Part shown: positions 33,578 to 42,412 of the stretch, piece by piece
How the letters are laid out: the number at the start of each line of letters is the position of its first letter
Numbering within the stretch: position 1 is the stretch's first letter
Source: UBA2357 sp041916775
Lineage (GTDB): Bacteria; Pseudomonadota; Gammaproteobacteria; Burkholderiales; Rhodocyclaceae
Assembly (NCBI GenBank): GCA_041916775.1
Contig: JAYRYZ010000020.1
Coordinates: 1 to 64,000, forward strand
DNA length: 64,000 nt
Direction: 5' to 3'
Notes under the pieces: generated by a model
Seen by the model: the letters and a program-made list of their open reading frames with translations, nothing else
Databases searched by the model: none
Told to the model about the DNA's origin: nothing
Position numbers and translations under genes: made by a program

Positions 33578-34978
33578 TCATCTTTGCCCGAACAACTGGG
33601 CAAGCTGTTGGTTGGAGTGCTCGAAGCTCTGCTTCTCGTCGATGCCTTGCTGCAGGAAGGCTTCGAGGCGCGGATACATCGCCACGGATTCGTCGAGCAG
33701 CGGATCGGAGCCCGCCTGGTAGGCGCCCACCGCGATCAGGTCGCGCGAGCGCTGGTAGCGCGAGAACAGCTGCTTGAAGCGGCGGATGCGGTCGAACTGT
33801 TCGGGGGCGACGAGGTTGTGCATCGCGCGCGAGATCGACTGTTCGATGTCGATCGCCGGGTAGTGGCCCTGATCGGCCAAGGTGCGGGAAAGCACGAAGT
33901 GGCCGTCGAGGATGGCGCGCGCCGAGTCGGCGATCGGGTCCTGCTGGTCGTCGCCCTCGGCGAGCACGGTGTAGAACGCGGTGATCGAGCCGCCGCCTTC
34001 GCGTCCGTTGCCGGCGCGCTCTACCAGCGCGGGCAGGCGCGCGAACACGCTCGGCGGGTAGCCGCGGGTGACCGGCGGCTCGCCGATCGCGAGCGCGATC
34101 TCGCGCTGCGCCATCGCGTAGCGGGTGAGTGAATCCATGATCAGCAGCACCTGCTTGCCCTGATCGCGGAAGTGCTCGGCGATCGTCGTCGCGTAGGCGG
34201 CGCCCTGCAGGCGCATCAGCGGGCTGGTGTCGGCGGGGGCCGCGACCACCACAGAGCGGGCCCGGCCTGCTTCGCCGAGGTTCTCTTCGATGAACTCCTT
34301 GACCTCGCGCCCCCGCTCTCCGATCAGCCCGACGACGATGACCTCGGCCGAGGTGTAGCGCGCCATCATGCCGATGAGCACCGATTTGCCGACGCCTGAT
34401 CCGGCGAAGAGGCCAAGCCGTTGTCCGCGGCCGACGGTGAGGAGACCGTTGATCGCGCGGATACCCACGTCCAGCGGTTGACGGATCGGGGCGCGCATCA
34501 GCGGGTTGAAGGGACGGCTCTGCAGCGAGCGCGTGTCGTGTGTTCCGAGCGGCCCGAGCCCGTCCAGCGGGCGGCCGGCGCCGTCCACCACACGGCCGAG
34601 CATCGCGTCGCCCACCGGCAGGTGCTTGGCGCGGTCGGAGGTGCGCCGACGCGGCGCGATCGCTTCGCCGACATCCGGGCGGCGGACCTCCGGCTCCAGC
34701 GGAAACACGGGTGCGCCCGGGGCCAGGCCGAACACGTCGTCGGTGGGCATCATGAAGAGTTTGTCGCCGTTGAAGCCGACGACTTCCGCTTCGACCGTGG
34801 CGCCGCCGAGCGTGACGATCTGGCAGCTCGCGCCGAGCGGCAGCTTCAGCCCGGCGGCCTCCATGACGAGACCGTTGATGCGTGTCAGCCGACCCGAGAC
34901 GAGCAGGGGAGGGCGCGATCCGATCAGCCGGCGGGTGCCTTCGATGTAGTTGCGCCAAGTCTCGACATGTGCGCTCAT
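33578..34978 (-). CDS. fliI: Flagellum-specific ATP synthase FliI
   Basis: A 466-residue export ATPase. Walker A is LGLFAGSGVGKSVLIGMM (near residue 184) and Walker B is QVLLIMDSLTRYAMAQRE with the REIALAIGEPPVTRGYPPSVF stretch after it. The protein is homologous to the F1 beta subunit and forms a hexamer at the flagellar type III export apparatus. The C-terminal helical domain (LEAFLQQGIDEKQSFEHSNQQL) is intact. It starts six bases after fliH. Confidence 0.96.
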   Translation of the reverse strand: MSAHVETWRNYIEGTRRLIGSRPPLLVSGRLTRINGLVMEAAGLKLPLGASCQIVTLGGATVEAEVVGFNGDKLFMMPTDDVFGLAPGAPVFPLEPEVRRPDVGEAIAPRRRTSDRAKHLPVGDAMLGRVVDGAGRPLDGLGPLGTHDTRSLQSRPFNPLMRAPIRQPLDVGIRAINGLLTVGRGQRLGLFAGSGVGKSVLIGMMARYTSAEVIVVGLIGERGREVKEFIEENLGEAGRARSVVVAAPADTSPLMRLQGAAYATTIAEHFRDQGKQVLLIMDSLTRYAMAQREIALAIGEPPVTRGYPPSVFARLPALVERAGNGREGGGSITAFYTVLAEGDDQQDPIADSARAILDGHFVLSRTLADQGHYPAIDIEQSISRAMHNLVAPEQFDRIRRFKQLFSRYQRSRDLIAVGAYQAGSDPLLDESVAMYPRLEAFLQQGIDEKQSFEHSNQQLAQLFGQR

Positions 34979-34984
34979 CGCGGA

Positions 34985-35710
34985 TCAGTCTCCCCAGTTG
35001 GCGTCGGTGCGACCCAGGCTCTCGAGCACCCGCCGCCAGCGTGTTTCCATGGTTGCGTCGATGTCGCTGCCGGCCGCCTCCAACCTGCAGCCGCCGCGGG
35101 TGATGGTGTCGTCCTCGACGATGCGGTGATGGCCATGCTCCAGCGTGTCGCGCAGCGCGTCGCCGACGAGCGCCGCGTCGTCCGGGTGCAGATGCACGCG
35201 CACCGCGTTCTGCGGCAGCTGCTGCAGCGCCTCGCGCACGGTTTCGGCGACAACCGTCGGGTGATCGGCGAGGGTGTGGTGCACCATCTGGCGCGCGAGT
35301 TCGATTGCGAGGATCACCAATTCCTCTGCAATCTGACCATCGAGTTCATTCAGGGCAGCATCCATGTTGGTGATGACGCTGGCGAGCTTCTGCGCTTCCT
35401 GCCGCACTTCCTCGTAGGCCTTCTTCTCGCCTGCCGCGCGTCCCTCTGCGAGACCGGCCTCGAGGCCCTCGGCATGGCCCTCTGCTCGGCCTTCCTTGCG
35501 CGCCTGCTCGAACATCGCCTCGATATCCTCGGCGGTGGGCAGCGGGTAGGGCGGCGTGGCAGGCTCTGGTTCGGGTTGGGGCGCAGGTGTCGTGACCGGC
35601 TCCGGCGGGGGCGGCGCGTCCGCGACTTCCGGCGAGGGCGTGCCCTCGTCGAAGCTCTGCGGCTCCCAGCGACGGTAGGCACCGACGGCCTGGTGGCGGG
35701 TCACGCTCAC
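34985..35710 (-). CDS. fliH: Flagellar assembly protein FliH
   Basis: A 241-residue protein. The N-terminal ~80 residues are Pro-rich and disordered, and the first segment (AVGAYRRWEPQSF) carries the aromatic residue cluster that FliH uses to contact FliN/FlhA. A glycine- and alanine-rich coiled coil (EQARKEGRAEGHAEGLEAGLAE), the GxxxG repeats of FliH, precedes the V-type E-subunit-like C-terminal domain (~130-241). FliH holds FliI inactive and docks it to the C-ring. Confidence 0.93.
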   Translation of the reverse strand: MSVTRHQAVGAYRRWEPQSFDEGTPSPEVADAPPPPEPVTTPAPQPEPEPATPPYPLPTAEDIEAMFEQARKEGRAEGHAEGLEAGLAEGRAAGEKKAYEEVRQEAQKLASVITNMDAALNELDGQIAEELVILAIELARQMVHHTLADHPTVVAETVREALQQLPQNAVRVHLHPDDAALVGDALRDTLEHGHHRIVEDDTITRGGCRLEAAGSDIDATMETRWRRVLESLGRTDANWGD

Positions 35711-35752
35711 CGCTGGCTCCTTCGGCTACGATCCGCGCACGAACGGCTCGAA

Positions 35753-36754
35753 TCAAAGGAAGGCATCGTCGCCGCCCTTGCCGCCCAGCATGATCTGGCC
35801 TTCCTCGGCGAGACGGCGCACCGTCTTGAGGATCTCCTTCTGCTCGGCCTCGACTTCCGACAGCCGCACGGGGCCTTTCGCCTCCAGATCCTCCCGCAGC
35901 ATCTCGGCAGCGCGCTGCGACATGTTCTGGAAGATCTTCTCGCGCAGTTCGGGTGCGGCGCCCTTGAGCGCGATGACCAGCGAATCGGACTGCACCTCGC
36001 GCAAGAGCGTCTGGATGCCGCGGTTGTCGATGTCCATGAGGTTCTCGAACACGAACATCTCGTCGAGAATCTTCTGCGCGAGATCCGGATCGTATTCGCG
36101 CACGTTGTCGAGCACTGCGGTCTCTGCCGCAGCGCCGACGAAGTTGAGGATTTCTGCGGCGTGACGCACGCCGCCCATCGCTGCTTTCTTGCTCGTGGAG
36201 GCGCCCGCGAGCATGCGGGTGAGGGCGTCGTTGAGCTCCTTGAGGGCGATCGGTTGCACGCCGTCCAGCGTCGCGATGCGCAGGATCACGTCGTTGCGCA
36301 GGCGGTCGCTGAATTGCTTGAGGATCTCGCCCGCCTGGTCGAACTCGAGGTGCACCAGGATGGTGGCGATGATCTGCGGATGCTCGTTGCGGATCAGATC
36401 GGAGGCGGTGGCAGCGTCCATCCACTTGAGGCTTTCGATGCCGGCAGTGTCCGAGCCCTGCATGATGCGCGAGATGATGTGCGCGGCACGGTCGTCGCCG
36501 AGCGCCTTGGTGAGCATGTCGCGGATGTGTGCCTCGTCCGGCTCGATCGGCGCGCCCTGGGCGCAGTGCGCCTCGAGCTCGTTGATGACCTCCTCGACGC
36601 GGCTGCGCGGCTGCGGTGGCAGGCTCGCCATCGCCATGCCGAGCTTCTGCACCTCGCGCGGGCCGAGGTGCTTGAGCACCTCCGAGGCCTCGTCCGAACC
36701 CAGCGTGAGCAGCAGCAGAGCGCTTTTTTCGACGCCTTCTTCCGGGGTGCTCAT
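35753..36754 (-). CDS. fliG: Flagellar motor switch protein FliG
   Basis: A 333-residue protein starting at the ATG at 36752-36754, which overlaps the fliF stop by four bases. The N-terminal FliF-binding domain (GVEKSALLLLTLGSDEASEVLKHL), the EHPQ motif region (IRNEHPQIIATILVHL) and the C-terminal torque domain (residues ~230-333) with its alternating charged residues (LREKIFQNMSQRAAEMLREDLE) are all complete. FliG interacts with MotA to generate torque. Confidence 0.96.
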   Translation of the reverse strand: MSTPEEGVEKSALLLLTLGSDEASEVLKHLGPREVQKLGMAMASLPPQPRSRVEEVINELEAHCAQGAPIEPDEAHIRDMLTKALGDDRAAHIISRIMQGSDTAGIESLKWMDAATASDLIRNEHPQIIATILVHLEFDQAGEILKQFSDRLRNDVILRIATLDGVQPIALKELNDALTRMLAGASTSKKAAMGGVRHAAEILNFVGAAAETAVLDNVREYDPDLAQKILDEMFVFENLMDIDNRGIQTLLREVQSDSLVIALKGAAPELREKIFQNMSQRAAEMLREDLEAKGPVRLSEVEAEQKEILKTVRRLAEEGQIMLGGKGGDDAFL

Positions 36755-38427
36755 TTCTTCGCCTCCTTCTCGCTGCCCATCCATTCCTTCAACAGGTTGG
36801 CGACGAGCTTGGGATTGGTCTTCGCGAGCTCGCGTGCGTGGGCGAGTTTCTCCTCGAAGGTCATGACATGGGTGCCCGAGAGACTCACGACCGCATCCTC
36901 GCCTTCCTCGCCTTCGCCCGCAGCGGCGGCTTCCGCGGCCTCTTCCTCGGTCACTTCCGGAGGCGGCGGTGCGACCGCCTTGATCAGGGGGCGGATCACC
37001 CCAAAGTAGACGAAACCCATCGCCAGCGCCAGCAGCAGGTACTTGCCGAGCTCCTTGGCGAGCATGAGCATCTCCGGATCCTTCCACAGCGGCACTGCCT
37101 CCGTGCCGTCGCCGGTTTCGGCGAATGGCGCGCTGGAGACGTTGAGGCTGTCGCCACGTGCCTGGTTGAAGCCCATCGCCTCGCGCACGAGGTTGGTGAT
37201 ACGGGCGATCTCCTCCTCGGTGAGCGGCACCGAGCGGGTCGTGCCGTTCGGCTGCGTCTCGGTGCGCTGGTTGACGACCACCGCCACCGACATGCGCTTG
37301 ATCTGGCCGAGCGCCTGGCGGGTGTGCTGGATGGTGCGATCGAGCTCGTAGTTCAGCGTCGCGCTGCGGTTGCTGTTGAGCGGCGGGTTGGTGCCTGTGG
37401 TCGTGCCATTGACATTGGGGTTGGTGATCGGCGCAGTGGCCGGCACGGGTGGCTGGTTGGTGAGTGCGCCCGGCACCCCGCCCGGAGCCAGGTCGCGGGT
37501 CTGCTGCTCGGTGGTCTGCTGGCTGCGGATGGCCTGGTCCGGCGAGGGGTTGGGCTTGTATGTCTCTGCAGTCTGCTCGACCTGGTTGAAGTCCAGCTCG
37601 GCGGTGACCTGCGCCTTGTAGTTGTTCTCCCCCAGCATCGGCTTGAGGAGATCCTCGATGCGACGCCGGAATCCGTCCTCGACCTCGCGCACGTAGCTGA
37701 TCTGCGACGCATCCAGCCCCATGTTGCGCAGCGGATCGGAGCCCTTGGTGAGGAGGTTGCCGTTCTGGTCGATGACGCTGACCCGCTCGTTGGTCATCTG
37801 CGGCACCGACGACGAGATGAGGTGCACGATGCCCGCCACCTGGGTCGGGTCCATCACGCGTCCGGGCAGCAGCGTCACCATCACCGACGCGGACGGCTTC
37901 TGTTCGTCGCGCAGGAAGCCGGTCTGCTTCGGAATCGCGAGATGCACCCGCGCCGCGGAGACGGTGGAGATCGACTGCACGGTGCGCGCGAGTTCGCCCT
38001 CCAGCGCGCGCTGGAAGTTGATCTGTTCGAGGAACTGGGACACGCCGAGGCGCTGGTTTTCCATCACCTCGAAGCCCACCAGCCCGCCCTTGGGTAGGCC
38101 CTGTGCGGCCAGCCGCAGGCGGATGTCGTGCACCGTTTCGGCCGGCACCATGATCGCGTTTCCGGTCGGCGAAAGCTTGTAGGGCACGTTCTGCTGCTGC
38201 AGCGCGGTCACGATCGCGCCGCCGTCGCGTTCTTCCAGATTGGAGAACAGCACTGCGTATTCCGGTGCGCGGCTCCACAGCCACACCCCGACGAGCATCG
38301 CCACCGCGAGCGCGATCGCCGCTGCGGCGGACAGCTTCTGGCGCTGCGACAGCTCGTTGAAGCGCTGCAGGGCCTGGGCTGCTGGCGAGGCCGGGCTGGC
38401 TACGGTGGCAGTGTCGGCGGTGGCCAT
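36751..38427 (-). CDS. fliF: Flagellar MS-ring protein FliF
   Basis: A 558-residue protein with two membrane helices: near the N terminus (LSAAAAIALAVAMLVGVWLW, ~33-52) and at ~460-478 (LLALAMGFVYFGVIRPLI). YscJ/FliF ring-building domains lie between (EYAVLFSNLEERDGGAIV, ERVSVIDQNGNLLT). The C-terminal tail (FEEKLAHARELAKTNPKLVANLLKEW) is the FliG-binding segment. It heads the fliFGHIJK unit and diverges from flrB across a 200-base gap. Confidence 0.96.
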   Translation of the reverse strand: MATADTATVASPASPAAQALQRFNELSQRQKLSAAAAIALAVAMLVGVWLWSRAPEYAVLFSNLEERDGGAIVTALQQQNVPYKLSPTGNAIMVPAETVHDIRLRLAAQGLPKGGLVGFEVMENQRLGVSQFLEQINFQRALEGELARTVQSISTVSAARVHLAIPKQTGFLRDEQKPSASVMVTLLPGRVMDPTQVAGIVHLISSSVPQMTNERVSVIDQNGNLLTKGSDPLRNMGLDASQISYVREVEDGFRRRIEDLLKPMLGENNYKAQVTAELDFNQVEQTAETYKPNPSPDQAIRSQQTTEQQTRDLAPGGVPGALTNQPPVPATAPITNPNVNGTTTGTNPPLNSNRSATLNYELDRTIQHTRQALGQIKRMSVAVVVNQRTETQPNGTTRSVPLTEEEIARITNLVREAMGFNQARGDSLNVSSAPFAETGDGTEAVPLWKDPEMLMLAKELGKYLLLALAMGFVYFGVIRPLIKAVAPPPPEVTEEEAAEAAAAGEGEEGEDAVVSLSGTHVMTFEEKLAHARELAKTNPKLVANLLKEWMGSEKEAKK

Positions 38428-38503
38428 GTTCGATTCCCCGTGGAGTCACTTTGACGGATGCGTGCATTGTCTCCCCCGGTGGTCAAGCCTGGCCGCGCGA
38501 TAA

Positions 38504-38529
38504 GCGGCATTTTTTGCCGCCTTTTTGCC
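38504..38529 (-). promoter_or_regulatory. Hairpin and weak sigma-54-like site ahead of fliF
   Basis: On the minus strand a GG (38528-38529) and a GC (38516-38517) are exactly ten bases apart, the sigma-54 spacing, in the context CGGCAAA ... GCGGCA. The -12 element lacks the usual TT. It overlaps a perfect 6-bp hairpin, GCGGCA (38504-38509) with TGCCGC (38515-38520). Either a promoter for fliF or a structured leader; the match is poor. Confidence 0.3.
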
Positions 38530-38627
38530 GGTTACCATTGCGACACCGGCGCTTAATCTTTGCCACATCCGGCAACCTGCGCCCGACTGCGCTTCCTAAC
38601 CATGTACCGCCAACATCACGGCCGATC

Positions 38628-39818
38628 ATGAACGCACCCGCGACCTCGCCAGTCAGCCCACCTCCCGCCGAGCAGCGGCTCGATGCGGCCCAACTCGCAG
38701 AGGCGTTCGAGATGTTCTCGCGCGCCTCCGAGGAACTCTCCAGTGCCTACAACGCGCTGCAGGGGCAGGTCTCGCAGCTCACCGAGCGGCTCAACGTGTT
38801 GATGGGCGCGCTGCCGGCCGGGGTGGTGGTGGTGGATCGCGCATGGCGGGTGGTGCAGTTCAACCGTGCCGCAGGCGAACTGCTCGGTGCCGATCTGGAA
38901 GGACGCTCGTGGCATGAGCTGGAAATGGGCTTCGGCAGTACGGAGACGGAAGGCGAAGTCACCATCGGTGCAGCGGACTCCGCGCGGCGTGTTGCACTGT
39001 CGCACGCCGCACTGGAATCCGGCGACGGCCTCATCATGCTCATGCACGACGTCACCGAAACGCACCGCATGCGCCAGCAGGCCGAGCGCACCGAGCGGCT
39101 CGCGGCCATGGGCGAGATGGTCGCCGGCCTTGCTCACCAGCTGCGCACGCCGCTCTCTGCGGCGCTGTTGTACACCGCCAACCTGCGCCAGGCGGAGCTC
39201 TCGGTTGCCGACCGCGACAAGGTCGCCGACCGTGCGATCGAACGCCTGCGCTACCTCGAGCGCCTGATCCGCGACATGCTGCTGTTCGCACGCGGCGACA
39301 GCCTCGGCCGGCAGCACTTCCCGATCTGCGATCTGGTGCGCGAACTCGCCCACACGCTCGAGCCGCTCGCGCGCGCGCGTCAGCTGCGCTTCGAGGTCGA
39401 TTGTGCGTGCGGGGCGACCACGCTGCATGGCGACCGCAAGGCGTTGGGTGGGGCCATTACCAATCTGCTGGAGAACGCGATCCAGGCCACCGAGGCGGGC
39501 GGTGTGGTGAGCATCGGCGCCAGCTTCGAGGGTGCGCAGGTGGTGTTCCGCGTCACCGATAGCGGCAAGGGTATGGACGAGGCCAAGGTGGCGCGTGTGT
39601 TCGAGCCCTTCTTCACGACGCGTGCCGAGGGCACCGGATTGGGGCTTGCGATCGCGCGCGGGGTGGCGCGCGGCCACGGCGGCGACATCGAGATCGTCTC
39701 CCAGCCCGGCAAAGGCTCGTGCTTCACGCTGGCGCTGCCGATTGCGCTGACGCAGGTGGATCCGGCACAGGACAACGCATCGACCGTCGCAAACGGTCAA
39801 CACAAGGAACAGGCATGA
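38628..39818 (+). CDS. flrB: Flagellar sensor histidine kinase (FlrB/FleS type)
   Basis: A 396-residue soluble kinase. The ATG at 38628 begins a Pro/Ala-rich lead; the frame upstream is not protein-like. A PAS domain (~60-160: LMGALPAGVVVVDRAWRVVQFN) is followed by the HisKA box MVAGLAHQLRTPLSAALLY with the phospho-His, N-box NLLENAIQAT, and ATP-lid motifs DSGKGMDEAKVARVFEPFF and GTGLGLAIARGVA. It has no membrane segment, as in FlrB/FleS. It is coupled by ATGA to the response regulator and likely activates class III flagellar genes through it. Confidence 0.9.
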   Translation: MNAPATSPVSPPPAEQRLDAAQLAEAFEMFSRASEELSSAYNALQGQVSQLTERLNVLMGALPAGVVVVDRAWRVVQFNRAAGELLGADLEGRSWHELEMGFGSTETEGEVTIGAADSARRVALSHAALESGDGLIMLMHDVTETHRMRQQAERTERLAAMGEMVAGLAHQLRTPLSAALLYTANLRQAELSVADRDKVADRAIERLRYLERLIRDMLLFARGDSLGRQHFPICDLVRELAHTLEPLARARQLRFEVDCACGATTLHGDRKALGGAITNLLENAIQATEAGGVVSIGASFEGAQVVFRVTDSGKGMDEAKVARVFEPFFTTRAEGTGLGLAIARGVARGHGGDIEIVSQPGKGSCFTLALPIALTQVDPAQDNASTVANGQHKEQA

Positions 39819-41266
39819 ACGAGCAGACCAGAATCCTCGTGGTCGAGGACGACGCGGCGCTGCGCGACGCGGTGTGCATGACGCTGGAGCTCGCGCGGCT
39901 GTCGGTCGTCGGCGTGGATGGCGGGCCTGCGGCGCTGGAGGCGATTTCGCGCGAGGTGTTCAACCTCGTCATCACCGATTTGCGCATGCAGCCCATGGAC
40001 GGGCTCGAGCTCCTCGGCGAGATTCGTAGCCGCGTGCCGCAACTGCCGGTGCTGCTGATGACGGCCTACGGCGACGTCGAGAAGGCGGTGAGCGCGATGC
40101 GCGGCGGCGCCTGCGATTTCCTCATGAAGCCCTTCGAGCCGGACGTGCTGCTCGCGCATGTGAAGCGCTACGCGGTGGCGATCGAGGCCGACGAGACCAT
40201 CGCCGAGGATGTGCGCACCCGCAGCCTGCTGCAGATGGCGGCGCGCGTCGCCGAGACCGACGCCACGGTGCTGCTCACCGGTGAATCCGGCACCGGCAAG
40301 GAGGTGTTCGCGCGCTACATCCACGCACATTCCGGCCGGCGCAATGGTCCTTTCGTCGCGATCAACTGCGCCGCGATCCCCGAGAACCTCCTCGAGGCGA
40401 CGCTCTTTGGCTACGAGAAGGGCTCCTTCACCGGCGCGCAGACCGCCCAGGCGGGCAAGTTCGAGCAGGCGCAGGGCGGCACCATCCTGCTGGACGAGAT
40501 CTCCGAGATGCCGCTCGGCCTGCAGGCGAAGATGCTGCGCGTGCTCCAGGAGCGCGAGGTCGAGCGTGTCGGCGGCAAGAAGTCGGTTGCGCTCGACATC
40601 CGCGTGCTCGCCACCAGCAACCGCGACATGGCGCGCGAAGTCGCGCTCGGGCGCTTCCGCGAAGATCTCTACTACCGGCTCAATGTGTTCCCGCTCGAAA
40701 TCCCGTCACTGCGCGAGCGCCCGGGCGACATCCTGCCGCTTGCGCGCCACTTCCTCGTACGCCATGGCGAACGACTGCGCCGCCAGGCGCGCCTGGATGC
40801 CAACGCCGAGGCGCGCCTGCTTGCGCACACCTGGCCGGGCAATGTGCGCGAACTCGAGAACACCATGCAGCGCGCGCTCATCCTCGCCGCAGGCGACACG
40901 ATCGTCGCCACGACAGTGGAAATGTGCCTGCCGCACCCTGCCGCACCGCTCGCGCAGGCAGCTCCGGGCGCAAACATTGCAGCCGGCACCCAGGCCATTC
41001 CCGCCACCTCCGAAGCGGCAATGTTTGCCGCCTGGCAGGCGCAGCCGTTGTCGCAACCGGCAAACCTTGCCGCTGTCGGCCATGCCGCGCCCGCAGCCGA
41101 GTCCCCGCGTCCCGCCAACATGAAGGACCTGGAGCGCGAACACATCCTCAACACCCTGCGAGAGGTCGGTGGGTCGCGCAAACGCGCAGTCGAGAAACTC
41201 GGCATCTCCGAGCGCACCCTGCGCTACAAACTCCAGCAATACCGGGAGGAAGGCCACGACGTGTGA
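39815..41266 (+). CDS. flrC: Sigma-54-dependent flagellar response regulator (FlrC/FleR type)
   Basis: A 483-residue NtrC-type activator. The receiver (~6-118) has the phospho-acceptor Asp in NLVITDLRMQPMDG. The AAA+ domain (~140-365) contains Walker A TGESGTGKEVFARY and the sigma-54 contact loop as GSFTGA rather than the canonical GAFTGA. An Ala/Pro-rich linker of ~60 residues separates it from the Fis-type HTH (NTLREVGGSRKRAVEKLGIS). It pairs with flrB and should drive sigma-54 promoters such as the one ahead of fliE. Confidence 0.92.
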   Translation: MNEQTRILVVEDDAALRDAVCMTLELARLSVVGVDGGPAALEAISREVFNLVITDLRMQPMDGLELLGEIRSRVPQLPVLLMTAYGDVEKAVSAMRGGACDFLMKPFEPDVLLAHVKRYAVAIEADETIAEDVRTRSLLQMAARVAETDATVLLTGESGTGKEVFARYIHAHSGRRNGPFVAINCAAIPENLLEATLFGYEKGSFTGAQTAQAGKFEQAQGGTILLDEISEMPLGLQAKMLRVLQEREVERVGGKKSVALDIRVLATSNRDMAREVALGRFREDLYYRLNVFPLEIPSLRERPGDILPLARHFLVRHGERLRRQARLDANAEARLLAHTWPGNVRELENTMQRALILAAGDTIVATTVEMCLPHPAAPLAQAAPGANIAAGTQAIPATSEAAMFAAWQAQPLSQPANLAAVGHAAPAAESPRPANMKDLEREHILNTLREVGGSRKRAVEKLGISERTLRYKLQQYREEGHDV

Positions 41267-41347
41267 GCGGGCCCGAGCGAGGCCCTGCATCGAGGCGGCC
41301 CGTGCATCAGGCCGTTGAGGTGCGTCCTGCAGATCATGATTTCTCCT

Positions 41348-41364
41348 GGGCGCGGAACTTGCTT
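41348..41364 (+). promoter_or_regulatory. Sigma-54 promoter ahead of fliE
   Basis: GGGCGCGGAACTTGCTT has GG (41349-41350) and GC (41361-41362) ten bases apart and a good -12 element (TTGCTT). It lies about 100 bases upstream of fliE and directly after flrC, whose product activates sigma-54 promoters. The predicted transcript would start near 41374. Confidence 0.6.
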
Positions 41365-41465
41365 CTTGTTGCTCATGAATGCCGGATCCCATGCGAAATC
41401 CGGTTTGGCGCGGCGAAATCGCTCTGCTAAACTGCGCTCAGGGGATCCGGACTGAGGGGTCGAAA

Positions 41466-41789
41466 ATGGACAGCCGCGGAATAGATCAAATGATTGGCGA
41501 ACTGCGCTCCACCGCGCAGGTTGCGTCAGGCAAGCCGGCCGGGCAGGGCACGCCCGCCGCGGACGGTGTCGACTTCGCCGAGGTCTTGCAGACAGCCCTC
41601 CAGGACGTCAGCGCGGCCCAGCGCGAAGCGCGTTCCATGGCCCAGGAGTTCTCGGCCGGCGATCCGGATGTGAAGCTTCAGGATGTGATGGTGAACCTGC
41701 AAAAGGCGAGCCTCTCCTTCCAGCAAATGGTGCAGGTCCGGAATCGCTTGGTCTCTGCCTATCAGGACATCATGAACATGCCGGTGTGA
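41466..41789 (+). CDS. fliE: Flagellar hook-basal body complex protein FliE
   Basis: A 107-residue protein of the expected size. Conserved helices are VDFAEVLQTALQDVSAAQREA and the C-terminal LQDVMVNLQKASLSFQQMVQVRNRLVSAYQDIMNMPV region, read here in short pieces (for example VRNRLVSAYQDIMNM). FliE joins the MS ring to the rod. It is transcribed on the plus strand, away from fliF, and is followed by a strong terminator, so it is monocistronic. Confidence 0.95.
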   Translation: MDSRGIDQMIGELRSTAQVASGKPAGQGTPAADGVDFAEVLQTALQDVSAAQREARSMAQEFSAGDPDVKLQDVMVNLQKASLSFQQMVQVRNRLVSAYQDIMNMPV

Positions 41790-41849
41790 GGGCTTCCAGT
41801 CACATCGGTGAATGTCTGGCTTCTTGCGGTAATTGACTGAAGAAAATCA

Positions 41850-41880
41850 CGCCCTTGGCTTTACCAGGGGCGTTTTTTTT
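41850..41880 (+). terminator. Rho-independent terminator after fliE
   Basis: The stem CGCCCTTGG (41850-41858) pairs with CCAGGGGCG (41864-41872), with one G-T pair and a CTTTA loop, and is followed by eight Ts (41873-41880). It lies 61 bases past the fliE stop. Confidence 0.93.
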
Positions 41881-42027
41881 GGAGCGATGGCCGCCTCGGG
41901 CGAGGACGCTCTTGATGTCGCGGCGGCCCGAAATGGGCCGGCTGCTGAGCAAAGCGCATCACGCCTGCGGTATTCTGCACGGCTGCACTTTTTATCGTTT
42001 CCGGCCCTTTGCTGGTGCGAGAGCGGC

Positions 42028-42162
42028 GTGAGTTCAACTGACTGGGTGATGTGTCACGAGCGTGTCCGCAGCGACCTCGTCGATTTCACCGAGGAGTCGG
42101 TGAAGCGCTTGCTGGGGGCGGCGGACCACATCCGGCGCATCCTGGATGACAACAGGCATTGA
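42028..42162 (+). CDS. Possible small protein upstream of the RRM gene
   Basis: A 44-residue frame from GTG 42028 (internal ATG at 42049). The C-terminal stretch LVDFTEESVKRLLGAADHIRRILDDNRH reads like an amphipathic helix and is more protein-like than chance, but there is no recognised family and no strong ribosome-binding site. The frame extends upstream into the fliE terminator, which I take as non-coding. The rest of the 41790-42172 gap holds only that terminator. Confidence 0.35.
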   Translation: MSSTDWVMCHERVRSDLVDFTEESVKRLLGAADHIRRILDDNRH

Positions 42163-42172
42163 AGGGCATTCC

Positions 42173-42412
42173 ATGAAGATACTGATCAGCGGCCTGCAGG
42201 CCGATTTCAGCCCCGAGCGGCTCGCCGAGCGCATGGCGCATTTCGGACCGGTGCTCGGCGTCGAGGTGGTGCGCGACGGGGACCCGGACAAGCCATGGGC
42301 GCTCGTCGAGATGGATCTCGACTCATCGGCCGCGACAGAAGTGGCGCGCCGCATCGACGGCATCTACTTCATCGACCGTTTCATTCACGCCCGAGTCATG
42401 CTGCATGACTGA
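42173..42412 (+). CDS. Small RNA-recognition-motif (RRM) protein
   Basis: A 79-residue single-RRM protein. The RNP2-like strand is KILISGL (residues 2-8) and the RNP1-like strand lies in KPWALVEMDLDS, with the helices FSPERLAERMAHFGP and SSAATEVARRIDG between and after. RNP1 aromatic residues are reduced (one Trp), so RNA binding may be modest. Its end overlaps the start of the RND adaptor gene by eight bases, so the two are translationally coupled, an unusual pairing. Confidence 0.75.
   Translation: MKILISGLQADFSPERLAERMAHFGPVLGVEVVRDGDPDKPWALVEMDLDSSAATEVARRIDGIYFIDRFIHARVMLHD

Noticed and set aside
34421..37009. 862-residue plus-strand frame across fliI, fliH and fliG
   Set aside because: Antisense to three well-conserved flagellar genes; no domain and no ribosome-binding site.
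38451..38627. Longer start for the flagellar kinase FlrB
   Set aside because: The extra 59 residues are Arg/Pro/Leu-rich and overlap the promoter region of fliF; homologues begin near the ATG at 38628.
41833..42027. Upstream extension of the small frame before the RRM gene
   Set aside because: It begins before the hairpin of the fliE terminator and reads through it; the peptide there is not protein-like.
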